A stretch of 64,000 nt of DNA from Rhizobium sp. BK418 (lineage in GTDB: Bacteria; Pseudomonadota; Alphaproteobacteria; Rhizobiales; Rhizobiaceae). Within the stretch, counting starts at the first letter, position 1. The number at the start of each line of letters is the position of its first letter. The position numbers and the translations under genes were made by a program. Under the pieces are notes generated by a model that was not told where the DNA came from, ran no database searches, and worked only from the letters and a program-made list of their open reading frames with translations. The stretch is from positions 83,553 through 147,552 of the forward strand of contig NZ_SLZK01000010.1 in the NCBI RefSeq assembly GCF_004341105.1, in the 5' to 3' direction. Below, piece after piece: positions 1 to 9,298 of the stretch.

Positions 1-1
1 G

Positions 2-3000
2 ATACAATCCGGATGGGCCGCGAAACCCCTGTCGATCGAGCGCCACGACGGCCGAGAAATCCTTGTTCTTGAAGATCCTGGAGGGTTGCCGCTCGATATG
101 CTCATCGAACGTCGCCGCGGTACCCCACTCGACGTCGCCGACTTTCTTCAAGCCGCCATCGGTCTCGCGGAAGCCCTTGTCGCTGTCCATCGCCAGGGGT
201 TGGTCCACAAGGACATCAAGCCCGCGAACGTGCTGATGCATAACGACGGGCGCGCCTTTCTGCTCGGTTTCGGCTTGGCGTCCGAGCTCCCAAGGCAGCG
301 GAACTCTCCCAACCTGGTGCAATCCGCCGCCGGGACCCCAGCGTACATGTCTCCGGAACAGACCGGGCGGGTTAGTCGCGTTCTCGACTCCAGGAGCGAT
401 CTCTACTCGTTGGGGATCACTCTTTACGAGCTTCTGACGACGCGGCTCCCGTTCCAGGCGTCCCACCCGATGCAATGGATACACTGCCATGTGGCCCGCA
501 AGCCGCATGACCTGAACGAATACGTCCGGGACGTTCCCCAGGCCGTCCGCGACATCATCATGAAACTGCTGGCGAAGCCCGCGGAGGAACGGTACGCGTC
601 GGCCGAGGGCCTTGCGTCGGACCTGCGACGATGCCTTAACAACCGCACGTCTGACGGAGCGATCAGCACTTTTTCTCTTGGTCTGCACGATAGCCCGGAC
701 CACATAGTTGTTCCGGAAAACCTATACGGAAGGAACCACGAGCGTGCGGCGATGCTCAGGTCCCTCGAGAGGGTCGTAGCCGGTGGGAAGCCGGAACTTC
801 TTCTCGTCTCTGGCGATCCTGGAGTAGGAAAGACGGCGCTTGTGCGGGAAGTTTTCGGAGTATCGCGAACCGAGGAGGTGGTCTTCGCCGAGGGCAAGTT
901 CGAGCAGCACATGGTCAATATGCCGCTCGGTTGCCTCGCGCACGCGTTTCAGAACCCTATTCGCAAGATCCTAAGCGGCAGTCAGGAAGACTTGGCAAGG
1001 TGGCGCCTCATGCTGCAAGAGGCGTTAGGCTCGAATGCAGGCGTCGTGATCGATCTGATCCCCGAAATCGAGCTGATAATAGGCCCGAAGCCTAATCTGC
1101 CGGAGTTACCTCCGCTTGAGGCGCGGGACCGCTTCAATTCGGTGATGCGCCGCTTCGTCGAGGTCTTCACGAAGAGCGGTCGCCCGCTGGTGATCTTCTT
1201 TGACGACCTGCAATGGGCCGACCAGCCCACGTTGGATCTTCTCGAAGAGCTGTTGACTGAAGGAGAGACCAGAGGGTTGCTCGCGATTGCTTCCTATCGC
1301 AGTCGTGAGGGCGAGCACAGGTTGGCACCGATGATTGCCAGGCTTCAGACGCAGGAAGCGACCGTCTCGAAGATCGAGCTGACCAATCTGGACGAGGAAG
1401 TCCTCAACCACTTGATCGCCGACACGCTTCGTTCCGATCGGGATTCCGCGCGGCCGTTGACCACGGTCGTCCATGGAAAGACCGGGGGAAACCCGCTGTT
1501 TGCAGTGCAGTTTCTTCAATCGTTGGAGGACGAGGCTCTCCTCAGGTTCGGATCGGCCGAAGCTCGGTGGACATGGGATCTCGGCCCCATTCGGGCCAGG
1601 CACGTCAGCGACAACATTGCCGAGCTGCTGGTAGCGCAGATTGGCCGGTTGCAGACGGAGACGCAACGGGTGCTTCAACAGCTCGCGTGCATCGGCACAG
1701 AGGCGGCTCCTTCCTTTCTGGCAGATGCCTGTGAATGCTCTCAGGATGCTTTACACGCACTTCTACGGGAGGCGGTTCGCGACGGGATCGTCATCTACAC
1801 TGAAGGCAGATACGCGTTCGAGCACGACCGGATCGCGGAAGCCGCCTATTCCCTCGTGCCCAATGACGCAAAGACGACGATCCATCTGGCTATCGGCAGA
1901 CTGTATCGGCAGAGCTTCGATGATCACGAACAGGACGGCCGGATCTTTCAGACGGTGAGCCAGTACAATCGGGGAAGGGTGGCGATAGAGCGTCCTGAAG
2001 AGAGGCTGGCGGTCGCGAAAATGAACCTGATAGCCGCCAGACGATCACAGAGCGCCGCCGCCTACGCGTCGGCGCTTTCCTATCTCGACCTCGCCGATGA
2101 ACTCCTTTCTGAAGATCGATGGAATGTCGATCATGCCACGTCCTTCGAATGCGATATCGTCCGGTCGGTATGCGAGATGCTTACGGGCGATTTGGAGTCC
2201 GCGGGGAGCAGGCTTGCCGACCTCGGTCGAAGGGCCTCGACGGTCACGGAAAATGCGTCCGTTGTGTGCCTCCAGATCGATTTGAATATCATCAAAGCTC
2301 GGGCTGACCTCGCCGTTGAGGCAGGCGTCGATTTCCTGGAGTCGCTGGGTTACGTCATCGACACGACCCCGTCGAAAGACGACGTGAAAAAGGCCTTTCA
2401 AAGGGTGAGGGAAAGTCTCGGCGACCGGCCGATCCACTCGCTTAAGGATATGCCTTTGCGCCCTGACGTCAATGCGGACGCCGCAGTCGACGTCCTCAAT
2501 CGCCTCGCACTTTCGGCGCTTTATCAGAATCTTCGGCTCCATCAAATGCTGATAGCGCTGATGGTGCAGATTAGCATCGCAAACGGCATTAACGCCGCGT
2601 CCGCCTTCGGATACGTCTCGTTCGGGAGGGTGCTGATCACGGAGTTCGCCGACTATTCCAGGGGGCTGGAATTTGGTCGGCTTGCGCTCGACCTCGTCGA
2701 AAGGCCCGGCCTGGACGCGTTCAAGGGACGCGTCTTTTTCAGCTTCGGAACTGGGATCAGCTCATGGTCGCGTCCTCTGCAGGAGGGCCTCTCCTATATC
2801 CGCATGGCGCTGGAGGAGGCGCGGCGGAACGGCGACCTTCCCTATATCGGGTACAGCCATAGCAACATCGTCGGCAACCTGTTGTCGTCGGGAGAGTTTC
2901 TGCCGAAGGTCGACAGGGCAGCGGTCGAAGGCCTTGATTTCGCGATCTCTTCCGGTTCACGCATCGCTGTCGCCTTCCTTACCGGGCAGTTGCGGCTGAT

Positions 3001-5269
3001 CCGATCGTTACGTGGCGAGGCCTGCGATTTCGCAGGCCTTGATGGCAGGCCCTTCGATCCCGCCGCCTATGAGAAACATCTTATCGAAGCGCGAGAACCA
3101 GACGTCGTCGCCGATATATACTGGAGTCGCCGGCTTCAGGCGCTCGTCTTTCTCGGAGAATACGCTGAAGCGATGGTCGTCGCGGACAGGGCGCGCACGT
3201 TGAGCGTTGCGCCCTGGCCGAACATCGAGGGGCCGGAGTATCACTTTTACGCCGCGCTCGCCTGCGCCGGGATCGGCAAAGAGTTTTTAGGAAAGCTGAT
3301 GGAACATCATCGTAGGCTCGAGGAGTGGTCGGCAAACGCGCCGCACAATCTCCAGTGCCGAGCGGTCCTGGTCTCGGCGGAGATTGCTCGTCTGGAGGGA
3401 CGGCCGGACGACGCGGCGCTGCTTTTCGATCGGGCTGTCCACTCGGCGCGAGCAACAGGCTTCCTCCATGTCGAGGCTTTGGCGTGGGAGAATGCGTCGC
3501 GGTTCTACGGCGCTCGCGGTCTTAAGGAGATCGCTCAGTTTCATTTGGAAAGAGCAAGGGCGGCTTACGAGACTTGGGGAGCGGACCGCATCGTCGATCG
3601 TCTTCGCCGCATTGGGGGCAAGGTCAGTGTTTCCCGATCGTACGGACGGGCCCCCTCGCGCCGGCACTTCGATGTTGCCGCCGTGTTGAACGCCTCTCAG
3701 GCTCTCTCCGGGGAGATTAGGCACTCCGAACTCGTCGACAAGCTCATGCGGATCGTTCTCGAGCACGCCGGGGCGGATCGAACCATGCTCACGCTCACTC
3801 AGGATGGCGAGCAGCAATTGGTAGCGGAGGCGCGGACGGAAGCCGGCGACGTAAAGGTGGTGCCCAGGCGTGGATCTATAGGCTCCTCCCTTCCACAATC
3901 CGTCGTCCGATACGTCATGCGGACAGGGGAGCGCGTCATCCTCGACGACGCCACAGTCGACGAAATCTATTCGACGGACGAGTATGTTCGTTTTAGGGCG
4001 CCGCGGTCGCTCATGTGCATGCCGATCCTCCGGCAGGCGAATGTGATCGGCATGCTATACCTTGAGAACAGCCTCACGCCGGGAGCCTTCAGGGAGGACA
4101 GCCTCGCCGTGATCGATCTCATCGCCTCCCAGGCCGCCATCTCTCTGGAAAACGCCCGCCTGTTTTCCGATCTGCAGCGGAGCGAGAGCTTTCTCGCGCA
4201 GGGGCAGATGATCAGCAGGACGGGAAGTTTCGGTTGGAGCGCAGGTTCGGGAGATTTTTACTGGTCGCGAGAGCTTTATAATATTCTCGAATACGATCCA
4301 TCGGTCACGCCGTCCCCAGAACTCACAATGGAGCGTGTACATCCCGAAGACCGGGATCGCGTCGCTCACATGGTCGACCACGCAATAAAGTTTGGAAAGG
4401 ATTTCGAAAGCGAACACAGGCTGTTGCTGCCGGACGGGTCAGTCAAATTCGTTCACACCCTCGGGCGTGCGACCGGCACTGAAAACCTCGACTTCGTCGG
4501 ATCGGTTCTGGATGTCACTGATCGTGTCCAGGCGGAGGAAGCGCTGCGCGAGGTTCGAAATGATCTCGCCCACATGGCGAGAGTGACGACGCTCAATGCG
4601 ATGACGGCCTCGATCGCCCACGAAGTCAACCAGCCGCTGTCTGGGATACTGACAAATGCAAATGCAGGGTTAAGGTTTCTGAATATGGACCCTCCCGACA
4701 TTGCGGCGGTGACCGAGACCTTGCGCAGAACGATGCGGGACGCAAAGAGGGCGTCGGAGGTCGTCCAGCGACTGCGTTCAATGGCCCAGAGGCAGCCGAT
4801 AACCGTCCGGCCGGTCGACGTCAACGAAGCGGCCCAGGAGGTCGTCGCAATTCTTGGAGGCGAAATTCTGAAGGCGAGAGCGGTGCTGCAGACGAGCTAT
4901 TCTGTGGGCCTTCCACCCGTTGACGCAGACCGCGTCCAGCTTCAGCAGGTTATCCTCAATCTTCTCATGAACGGGATAGAAGCGATGGCATCGGTTTCGG
5001 ATCGACCAAGGATCATCGCTCTGCGGACGTGGCGGGTCGACGATAAATTGGTGCGTTTGGACGTCCAGGACGCTGGAACCGGGCTCGCTCCGGAAGCGGC
5101 AATCAAGCTATTCGAACCATTCTTCACGACGAAGGACTCGGGCTTGGGCATCGGCTTGTCGATCTGCCGGTCGATCATAGAAGGTTTCGACGGTCGACTT
5201 TGGGCGTCTCCGAACGACGGGCCCGGAACGACGTTCAGCCTGACTCTTCCGAAATCCATCGAGAAATGA
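2..5269 (+). CDS. Hybrid Ser/Thr kinase - AAA ATPase - GAF - PAS - sensor histidine kinase (5' partial)
   Basis: The reading frame is open from the left edge, so the true start lies outside the window. Domains in order: a protein-kinase C-lobe with catalytic loop HKDIKPANVL (nt 206-235) and GTPAYMSPEQ; an AAA/NACHT-like ATPase with Walker A GDPGVGKT (near nt 820) and Walker B LVIFFDDLQWAD (near nt 1190-1225); a long helical repeat region; a GAF domain (about nt 3690-4160); a PAS domain (about 4200-4540); and a histidine kinase with H-box IAHEVNQPLSG (near nt 4615), N-box LNLLMNGIEAM and G-boxes DAGTGL and GLGIGLS. This is the known trifunctional kinase/ATPase/histidine-kinase architecture of soil bacteria, with over 1750 residues visible. 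The DFG metal-binding motif reads GFG. The signal sensed and the partner regulator are unknown; no response regulator follows it directly. Confidence 0.95.
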   Translation: MQSGWAAKPLSIERHDGREILVLEDPGGLPLDMLIERRRGTPLDVADFLQAAIGLAEALVAVHRQGLVHKDIKPANVLMHNDGRAFLLGFGLASELPRQRNSPNLVQSAAGTPAYMSPEQTGRVSRVLDSRSDLYSLGITLYELLTTRLPFQASHPMQWIHCHVARKPHDLNEYVRDVPQAVRDIIMKLLAKPAEERYASAEGLASDLRRCLNNRTSDGAISTFSLGLHDSPDHIVVPENLYGRNHERAAMLRSLERVVAGGKPELLLVSGDPGVGKTALVREVFGVSRTEEVVFAEGKFEQHMVNMPLGCLAHAFQNPIRKILSGSQEDLARWRLMLQEALGSNAGVVIDLIPEIELIIGPKPNLPELPPLEARDRFNSVMRRFVEVFTKSGRPLVIFFDDLQWADQPTLDLLEELLTEGETRGLLAIASYRSREGEHRLAPMIARLQTQEATVSKIELTNLDEEVLNHLIADTLRSDRDSARPLTTVVHGKTGGNPLFAVQFLQSLEDEALLRFGSAEARWTWDLGPIRARHVSDNIAELLVAQIGRLQTETQRVLQQLACIGTEAAPSFLADACECSQDALHALLREAVRDGIVIYTEGRYAFEHDRIAEAAYSLVPNDAKTTIHLAIGRLYRQSFDDHEQDGRIFQTVSQYNRGRVAIERPEERLAVAKMNLIAARRSQSAAAYASALSYLDLADELLSEDRWNVDHATSFECDIVRSVCEMLTGDLESAGSRLADLGRRASTVTENASVVCLQIDLNIIKARADLAVEAGVDFLESLGYVIDTTPSKDDVKKAFQRVRESLGDRPIHSLKDMPLRPDVNADAAVDVLNRLALSALYQNLRLHQMLIALMVQISIANGINAASAFGYVSFGRVLITEFADYSRGLEFGRLALDLVERPGLDAFKGRVFFSFGTGISSWSRPLQEGLSYIRMALEEARRNGDLPYIGYSHSNIVGNLLSSGEFLPKVDRAAVEGLDFAISSGSRIAVAFLTGQLRLIRSLRGEACDFAGLDGRPFDPAAYEKHLIEAREPDVVADIYWSRRLQALVFLGEYAEAMVVADRARTLSVAPWPNIEGPEYHFYAALACAGIGKEFLGKLMEHHRRLEEWSANAPHNLQCRAVLVSAEIARLEGRPDDAALLFDRAVHSARATGFLHVEALAWENASRFYGARGLKEIAQFHLERARAAYETWGADRIVDRLRRIGGKVSVSRSYGRAPSRRHFDVAAVLNASQALSGEIRHSELVDKLMRIVLEHAGADRTMLTLTQDGEQQLVAEARTEAGDVKVVPRRGSIGSSLPQSVVRYVMRTGERVILDDATVDEIYSTDEYVRFRAPRSLMCMPILRQANVIGMLYLENSLTPGAFREDSLAVIDLIASQAAISLENARLFSDLQRSESFLAQGQMISRTGSFGWSAGSGDFYWSRELYNILEYDPSVTPSPELTMERVHPEDRDRVAHMVDHAIKFGKDFESEHRLLLPDGSVKFVHTLGRATGTENLDFVGSVLDVTDRVQAEEALREVRNDLAHMARVTTLNAMTASIAHEVNQPLSGILTNANAGLRFLNMDPPDIAAVTETLRRTMRDAKRASEVVQRLRSMAQRQPITVRPVDVNEAAQEVVAILGGEILKARAVLQTSYSVGLPPVDADRVQLQQVILNLLMNGIEAMASVSDRPRIIALRTWRVDDKLVRLDVQDAGTGLAPEAAIKLFEPFFTTKDSGLGIGLSICRSIIEGFDGRLWASPNDGPGTTFSLTLPKSIEK

Positions 5270-5347
5270 GATTGTTATTGGCGTCGTCTGGAGCGGCGCT
5301 GATGAACATCAAGCAAGCGCTGCGGTACAAATTGGATGGGGCGGACC

Positions 5348-6589
5348 ATGAGCAGGCTTGTGTCATCTAGCTCGAAAAAGGCAGTTTCTTTCACTGGGAC
5401 TGTGGGGATCCTGCTCTCCCTTGCCATGTTCATTAACTACCTGGACCGAGGAAACCTCGCGACGGCGGGGCCGGTGTTGAGGGACGAGCTTGGGCTCTCG
5501 AACACGGAGTTTGGAGTACTCATTTCGGCGTTCTTCTGGATCTACGTGCCAGGGCAGTTGTTCGCGGCCTGGATGGTGGCACGGTTCAACGCCTACCGCA
5601 CGCTCGTCGCCGGCTTGATCGTCTGGTCTGCGGCGACGCTGCTTACGGGTTTCGCAGGAAGTTTCGCCTCGCTTCTGCTACTGCGCGTCTTACTTGGGCT
5701 TGGCGAAAGCGCCAGTTTTCCCGCGACGTCGAAGCTGCTCGCGCAGAATCTTCCCGTCGACCGCCTTAGTTTCGCCAACGCCGCGGTCAGCGCCGGCATC
5801 ATCCTCGGACCCGCCGCTGGAACATTCTTCGGCGGGATGCTTATCGCCGTGTACGGCTGGCGTGTCCTGTTCATACTTGCAGGAGTCCTGTCGCTTCTGT
5901 GGCTGATCCCATGGTGGCACGTGACCCATTCCGTTCTGATCGATGTGCGCCGGTCCCCGCTAATGCCCGAGCCTCCCTTTCGCACCTTGCTGACGTGCCG
6001 AGATCTTTGGGCGACATCCGTCGGCCATTTCGCGAACAACTATACGTTCTACACGATCAGCTCCTGGCTGCCGTTATACCTTGTCAAGGCACAGGGCTTC
6101 ACGCTGCCGGAGATGGCCCGGTTGGGCGGCATGGTCTATGTCGCGACCGCGGTCATCTCGCTTGTCGCCGGATGGGGCGCCGACCAGTTGATGATCCGGG
6201 GTGCAAGTCCGAACCTCGTCCGCAAGACATGCATGGGAGTCGCCTGCGTCGTCTCCATGGTCTGTATGCTGATGTGCGCCTTCGGGAGCGCCGAAATTGC
6301 TGTCGCGGGCCTGTTTCTCTTGCCCGTCGGGCAAGGGCTCGGGGGCTTCAACCTTTATTCGATCGGCCAGACGCTCGCAGGGCCATCCGCGACCGCCAAG
6401 TGGATCGGAGTTCAAAACTGCATCGGCAACATCTCGGGGATCGTCGCTCCGATCATGACCGGCGTCATCGTCGACGCGACAGGTGCGTATGGGTCTGCCT
6501 TTCTTCTGGCCGCGCTCATGTCCGCGGTTGGATTTCTGTCATGGACCATCGGCGTCCGGCGTATCGAACCTCTTCGTTGGAAACCTTGA
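5348..6589 (+). CDS. MFS transporter, anion:cation symporter-like
   Basis: A 12-helix major facilitator protein of about 413 residues. The N-terminal segment contains NYLDRGNLATAGP followed by a helix ending in FFWIYVPGQLFAAWMVARF, which resembles the ACS subfamily (glucarate, phthalate and tartrate type organic-anion:proton symporters). ATG 5348 is preferred because GGGGCGG lies just upstream; an in-frame ATG at 5336 adds four residues and has no clear ribosome site. It lies about 80 nt after the hybrid kinase on the same strand and may be controlled with it. The substrate cannot be read from the sequence. Confidence 0.85.
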   Translation: MSRLVSSSSKKAVSFTGTVGILLSLAMFINYLDRGNLATAGPVLRDELGLSNTEFGVLISAFFWIYVPGQLFAAWMVARFNAYRTLVAGLIVWSAATLLTGFAGSFASLLLLRVLLGLGESASFPATSKLLAQNLPVDRLSFANAAVSAGIILGPAAGTFFGGMLIAVYGWRVLFILAGVLSLLWLIPWWHVTHSVLIDVRRSPLMPEPPFRTLLTCRDLWATSVGHFANNYTFYTISSWLPLYLVKAQGFTLPEMARLGGMVYVATAVISLVAGWGADQLMIRGASPNLVRKTCMGVACVVSMVCMLMCAFGSAEIAVAGLFLLPVGQGLGGFNLYSIGQTLAGPSATAKWIGVQNCIGNISGIVAPIMTGVIVDATGAYGSAFLLAALMSAVGFLSWTIGVRRIEPLRWKP

Positions 6590-6848
6590 TCATCCCAGTC
6601 ATCTCGTGGTCGCCGCATCGCCCAAAAGGCCCGACGCTAGTTTCCTAACATAAACCATCGTCGCTGTTTCCACGCCATCGACCCTTCGCAGCTTTGGCCA
6701 TGCCTGGAGTCGTGCGCGGGAATGGGGGTACCGGCATCGCCGGGTGGATTCGTTGACGGTCTGCGCGCAGGCGAAACATCACTGATGAACTTTTGAAGGA
6801 TAAACTCTGGCGTGCTGGCTACATGTCCAAGTCAGAGCCTCGCATATC

Positions 6849-7550
6849 TCAGATCAGCCCGCGGCGGGTCGCCAGATAGATCGCATTCGACGTCGTATTG
6901 GCTTCGAGCTTGCGCCGTGCGTGGTCCAGGTAGTAGCGAACGGTCACCTTCTTGATCCCGAGAATGTCGGCAATCAGCGACATCGATTTACCGCGTGCGG
7001 CCCAGCCCAGGCATTCCTTTTCCCGCACTGACAGGCTCACATCCGGTCTGCGCATGATCAACGGGTCGGCGCCTTTTAACCTTGTATGGACCATCGCTGT
7101 GGCGGTCGCCGCGCGAATGTCATCGATGGCGCCCTCGAATCGGAAATCCGGAAGCTTCGACGCCAGTGTCAAAATTGCTGTCCGACCAAATTCGGTCGGT
7201 ATCGGCATGGAGAGCCCGGAGACGATGCCGAATTGACGGGCATGCGCATAGAATTTTCGTTCTTCCGGGGAGGAGGACCACCACAGCGGCGCAGACCAGT
7301 GAAACGGCTTCAGCAACCGTTTTGCGAAGGTGATGACGGGATCGACCGTCTGATACTGGTTTGCGAAGTAGATATCCTGCCATTCCTGCGGATAGCTAGA
7401 GAAGGCTTCGGTATCACCGGCACGTACGTTCACATAAGCAAAATTGTCAAAGCCGCATTGCTCGGCGAATGACAAGAGCGCGTGGTGGGTCGACCGTTCG
7501 TCGGTCGAAAGGCTTAGAACATCAATCAGATCATCCAGTCGTTTCTTCAA
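6849..7550 (-). CDS. LuxR-family regulator with autoinducer-binding domain
   Basis: A 233-residue protein with the two-domain layout of acyl-homoserine-lactone receptors. The N-terminal pocket keeps the W...Y...DP...W pattern (WQDIYFANQYQTVDP, then FHW). The C-terminal GerE helix-turn-helix begins at LSVREKECLGWAARGKS and continues with IADILGIKKVTVRYYLDHARRKL. The start is TTG at 7550 with a GGGAG ribosome site about 10 nt upstream; no in-frame ATG fits better. No luxI-type synthase gene is in the window, so it is either a LuxR solo or responds to a signal made elsewhere. Rhizobial plasmids use such regulators (TraR, BisR, CinR types) for conjugation control. A link to the tra genes 28 kb away is only inference. 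Confidence 0.88.
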   Translation of the reverse strand: MKKRLDDLIDVLSLSTDERSTHHALLSFAEQCGFDNFAYVNVRAGDTEAFSSYPQEWQDIYFANQYQTVDPVITFAKRLLKPFHWSAPLWWSSSPEERKFYAHARQFGIVSGLSMPIPTEFGRTAILTLASKLPDFRFEGAIDDIRAATATAMVHTRLKGADPLIMRRPDVSLSVREKECLGWAARGKSMSLIADILGIKKVTVRYYLDHARRKLEANTTSNAIYLATRRGLI

Positions 7551-7671
7551 TGCACATTACTCCCGTTGGTCGGCCGGCGACCAAAGACAATCGCCCAACC
7601 GGGCTCCTCGCTACTCCCACATGCCTGCAACCGGGATTAAACACCTACGGCACGATAATTGGAATCCGTAC

Positions 7672-8379
7672 TTATTCAGGGTTGATCTTCCCGATGAAGA
7701 CATAGCCGCCCAGGCGCACGGTTTGGATGAGTTCGGCGGCATTTCCGCCCTGTGCCAGCTTGCGGCGCAGCCGGCAGATGTGGACGTCCACACTGCGCTC
7801 GAGTGGCCTGCCGAGACCGATATGCGTGGCGTCCAAAAGCGACCGCCGTGACAGGACGACGCCTGGCTGTCGGCAGAGGGCAATCAGGATCTCGAACTCT
7901 GCCGCAAGTAGTGCGACATGCGAGCCATCGGGCGCCAACAACTCTCGACGGCGCGGATCGACGCGCCAGCCCTCAAAATTGAGGGTGAGCCGCCGCTCGT
8001 CCTCATTAAAGTCGGATCTGCGCAGGAGTGCGCGAACGTGGACCATCAGCCGGCGCATGTCCGTGTGAAAAGGAAGGCAATAATCGGCTCCCGCCTCAAG
8101 ACCGTCGAGCTGCTCCTCAGCTCCGCTCAGAAGGACGATCGGTATCGAACTTGTAGTGCGGATGTGCCGGCACAGGTCGAGGCCGATTTCGGCCGTTGTG
8201 GACGCCACGATGATGAGGATCCGAAAGCGGTCGCCTGAGCGCACTTGATCGGTAGCTTGGGCGAGCGCGACGACCGCGCTTGCGAGACCGTGTCTGCCGA
8301 GCTCCTCCGCAAGCGGTGCGGCGAAGGCGAAATCGTCGGTCGCAATGAGTATCACGGACTTCCGTCGCGGCGTTTCCAT
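7672..8379 (-). CDS. OmpR-family regulator with degenerate receiver domain
   Basis: A 235-residue protein with a receiver-like N-terminal half (residues about 8-118) and a winged-helix DNA-binding C-terminal half (LLAAEFEILIALCRQPGVVL, then SVDVHICRLRRKL and VRLGGYVFIG). The receiver keeps an acidic pair (ATDDF), but the phospho-acceptor position reads IIVAS, without Asp. The usual Lys-Pro near its end reads LPFH. It is therefore probably not controlled by ordinary Asp phosphorylation. The first codon faces a second OmpR-type regulator, giving a divergent pair over an AT-rich spacer. No histidine kinase is adjacent. Confidence 0.85.
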   Translation of the reverse strand: METPRRKSVILIATDDFAFAAPLAEELGRHGLASAVVALAQATDQVRSGDRFRILIIVASTTAEIGLDLCRHIRTTSSIPIVLLSGAEEQLDGLEAGADYCLPFHTDMRRLMVHVRALLRRSDFNEDERRLTLNFEGWRVDPRRRELLAPDGSHVALLAAEFEILIALCRQPGVVLSRRSLLDATHIGLGRPLERSVDVHICRLRRKLAQGGNAAELIQTVRLGGYVFIGKINPE

Positions 8380-8465
8380 CCGGTCAGCACAGCACAGAAT
8401 GCGGCACCTTCAAGTCGCAGATGTGAGGGGATCAATCCGCGCGGCGAAAGGTTTAGTTCGACTGC

Positions 8466-8500
8466 CATTGAGGGAAATAATATTTAATATCATAGCCTTT
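8466..8500. promoter_or_regulatory. AT-rich divergent promoter region between two OmpR-type regulators
   Basis: The roughly 200-nt spacer between the two divergent regulators holds one markedly AT-rich tract (about 8469-8495, with aataatatttaatatcat) in otherwise GC-rich DNA. This is the likely site of one or both promoters and of regulator binding. No exact -35/-10 pair can be assigned. Confidence 0.35.
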
Positions 8501-8581
8501 GCAGCCGATGGCCGTTTATGGCATCGTTGCACTCAAGAGTTGTCGGATTCGAAAAGGAGCTCGATTTCTTGCGGTCCGCCA

Positions 8582-9298
8582 GTGAAACCCAATATCGTCA
8601 TAAGCTCGCTCGATGCCGACTTTTCGCTGACGCTGCGCCATATTCTCGAGGTTGAGGGATTTTCGACCGACCTTGCCATGAGCCCGGCTGAAACGGTCGA
8701 CGCGATCAGGCAGAAACAAACTGTCGGGCTCGTCCTCGATGGCAGGAACGAGTTCGCAATCAGCTTGTGCAGGTCACTCAAATCGGATGCAGGGACAGGC
8801 CAAGTTCGCATTGTCGCGCTCGTCCCGAAAGAAGCGGAGCATCGTTACGAGGCGTTTCTCAACGCCGGCGTGGATGAGATCTTTATCCGGCCGATCGAGC
8901 CCGAGCGATATCTGCGCGCGCTCAAACGGCTGCTTGGCGGCAACGGCCACCGATCGTGCACGCATCGGGAACAAGAGGCCGTCACTTACGGCGGGCTGAC
9001 CGTCGATACGCGCGCCCATCGTATCACCTATGACGGTCGCGACATTCATCTTGGGCCGATCGAATTCGCACTCTTGCGGACGATGACCGGCGAGCCCACC
9101 CGTGTCTTCCGGCGCGACGAGCTCGCATTCAGGGCCTGGCCGCAAGGCGTGTTCGTGGACCCGAAAACCGTCAACGTCCATATCGGCAGGCTGCGAAAGG
9201 CGCTCTTAGCCGTCATGACGAGGGACATCATCCGTACCGTTCGCGGGATTGGCTACGGCATCGAATTCGACGGCGATCGAAGAAAGGAAAGTCTTTGA
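8582..9298 (+). CDS. OmpR/PhoB-type response regulator
   Basis: About 238 residues from GTG 8582, which gives the normal receiver start MKPNIVISSLDADFS; upstream in-frame codons overlap the opposite gene and add non-homologous sequence. The receiver has LVLDGRNE at the phospho-Asp position but IFIRPIEP where Lys-Pro is usual. The C-terminal winged helix is typical (LGPIEFALLRTM, KTVNVHIGRLRKAL, TVRGIGYGIE). The ribosome site before GTG 8582 is weak, so the start is moderately uncertain. The stop codon overlaps the TTG start of the following amidohydrolase by 4 nt, so the two are probably translated together. Confidence 0.82.
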   Translation: MKPNIVISSLDADFSLTLRHILEVEGFSTDLAMSPAETVDAIRQKQTVGLVLDGRNEFAISLCRSLKSDAGTGQVRIVALVPKEAEHRYEAFLNAGVDEIFIRPIEPERYLRALKRLLGGNGHRSCTHREQEAVTYGGLTVDTRAHRITYDGRDIHLGPIEFALLRTMTGEPTRVFRRDELAFRAWPQGVFVDPKTVNVHIGRLRKALLAVMTRDIIRTVRGIGYGIEFDGDRRKESL

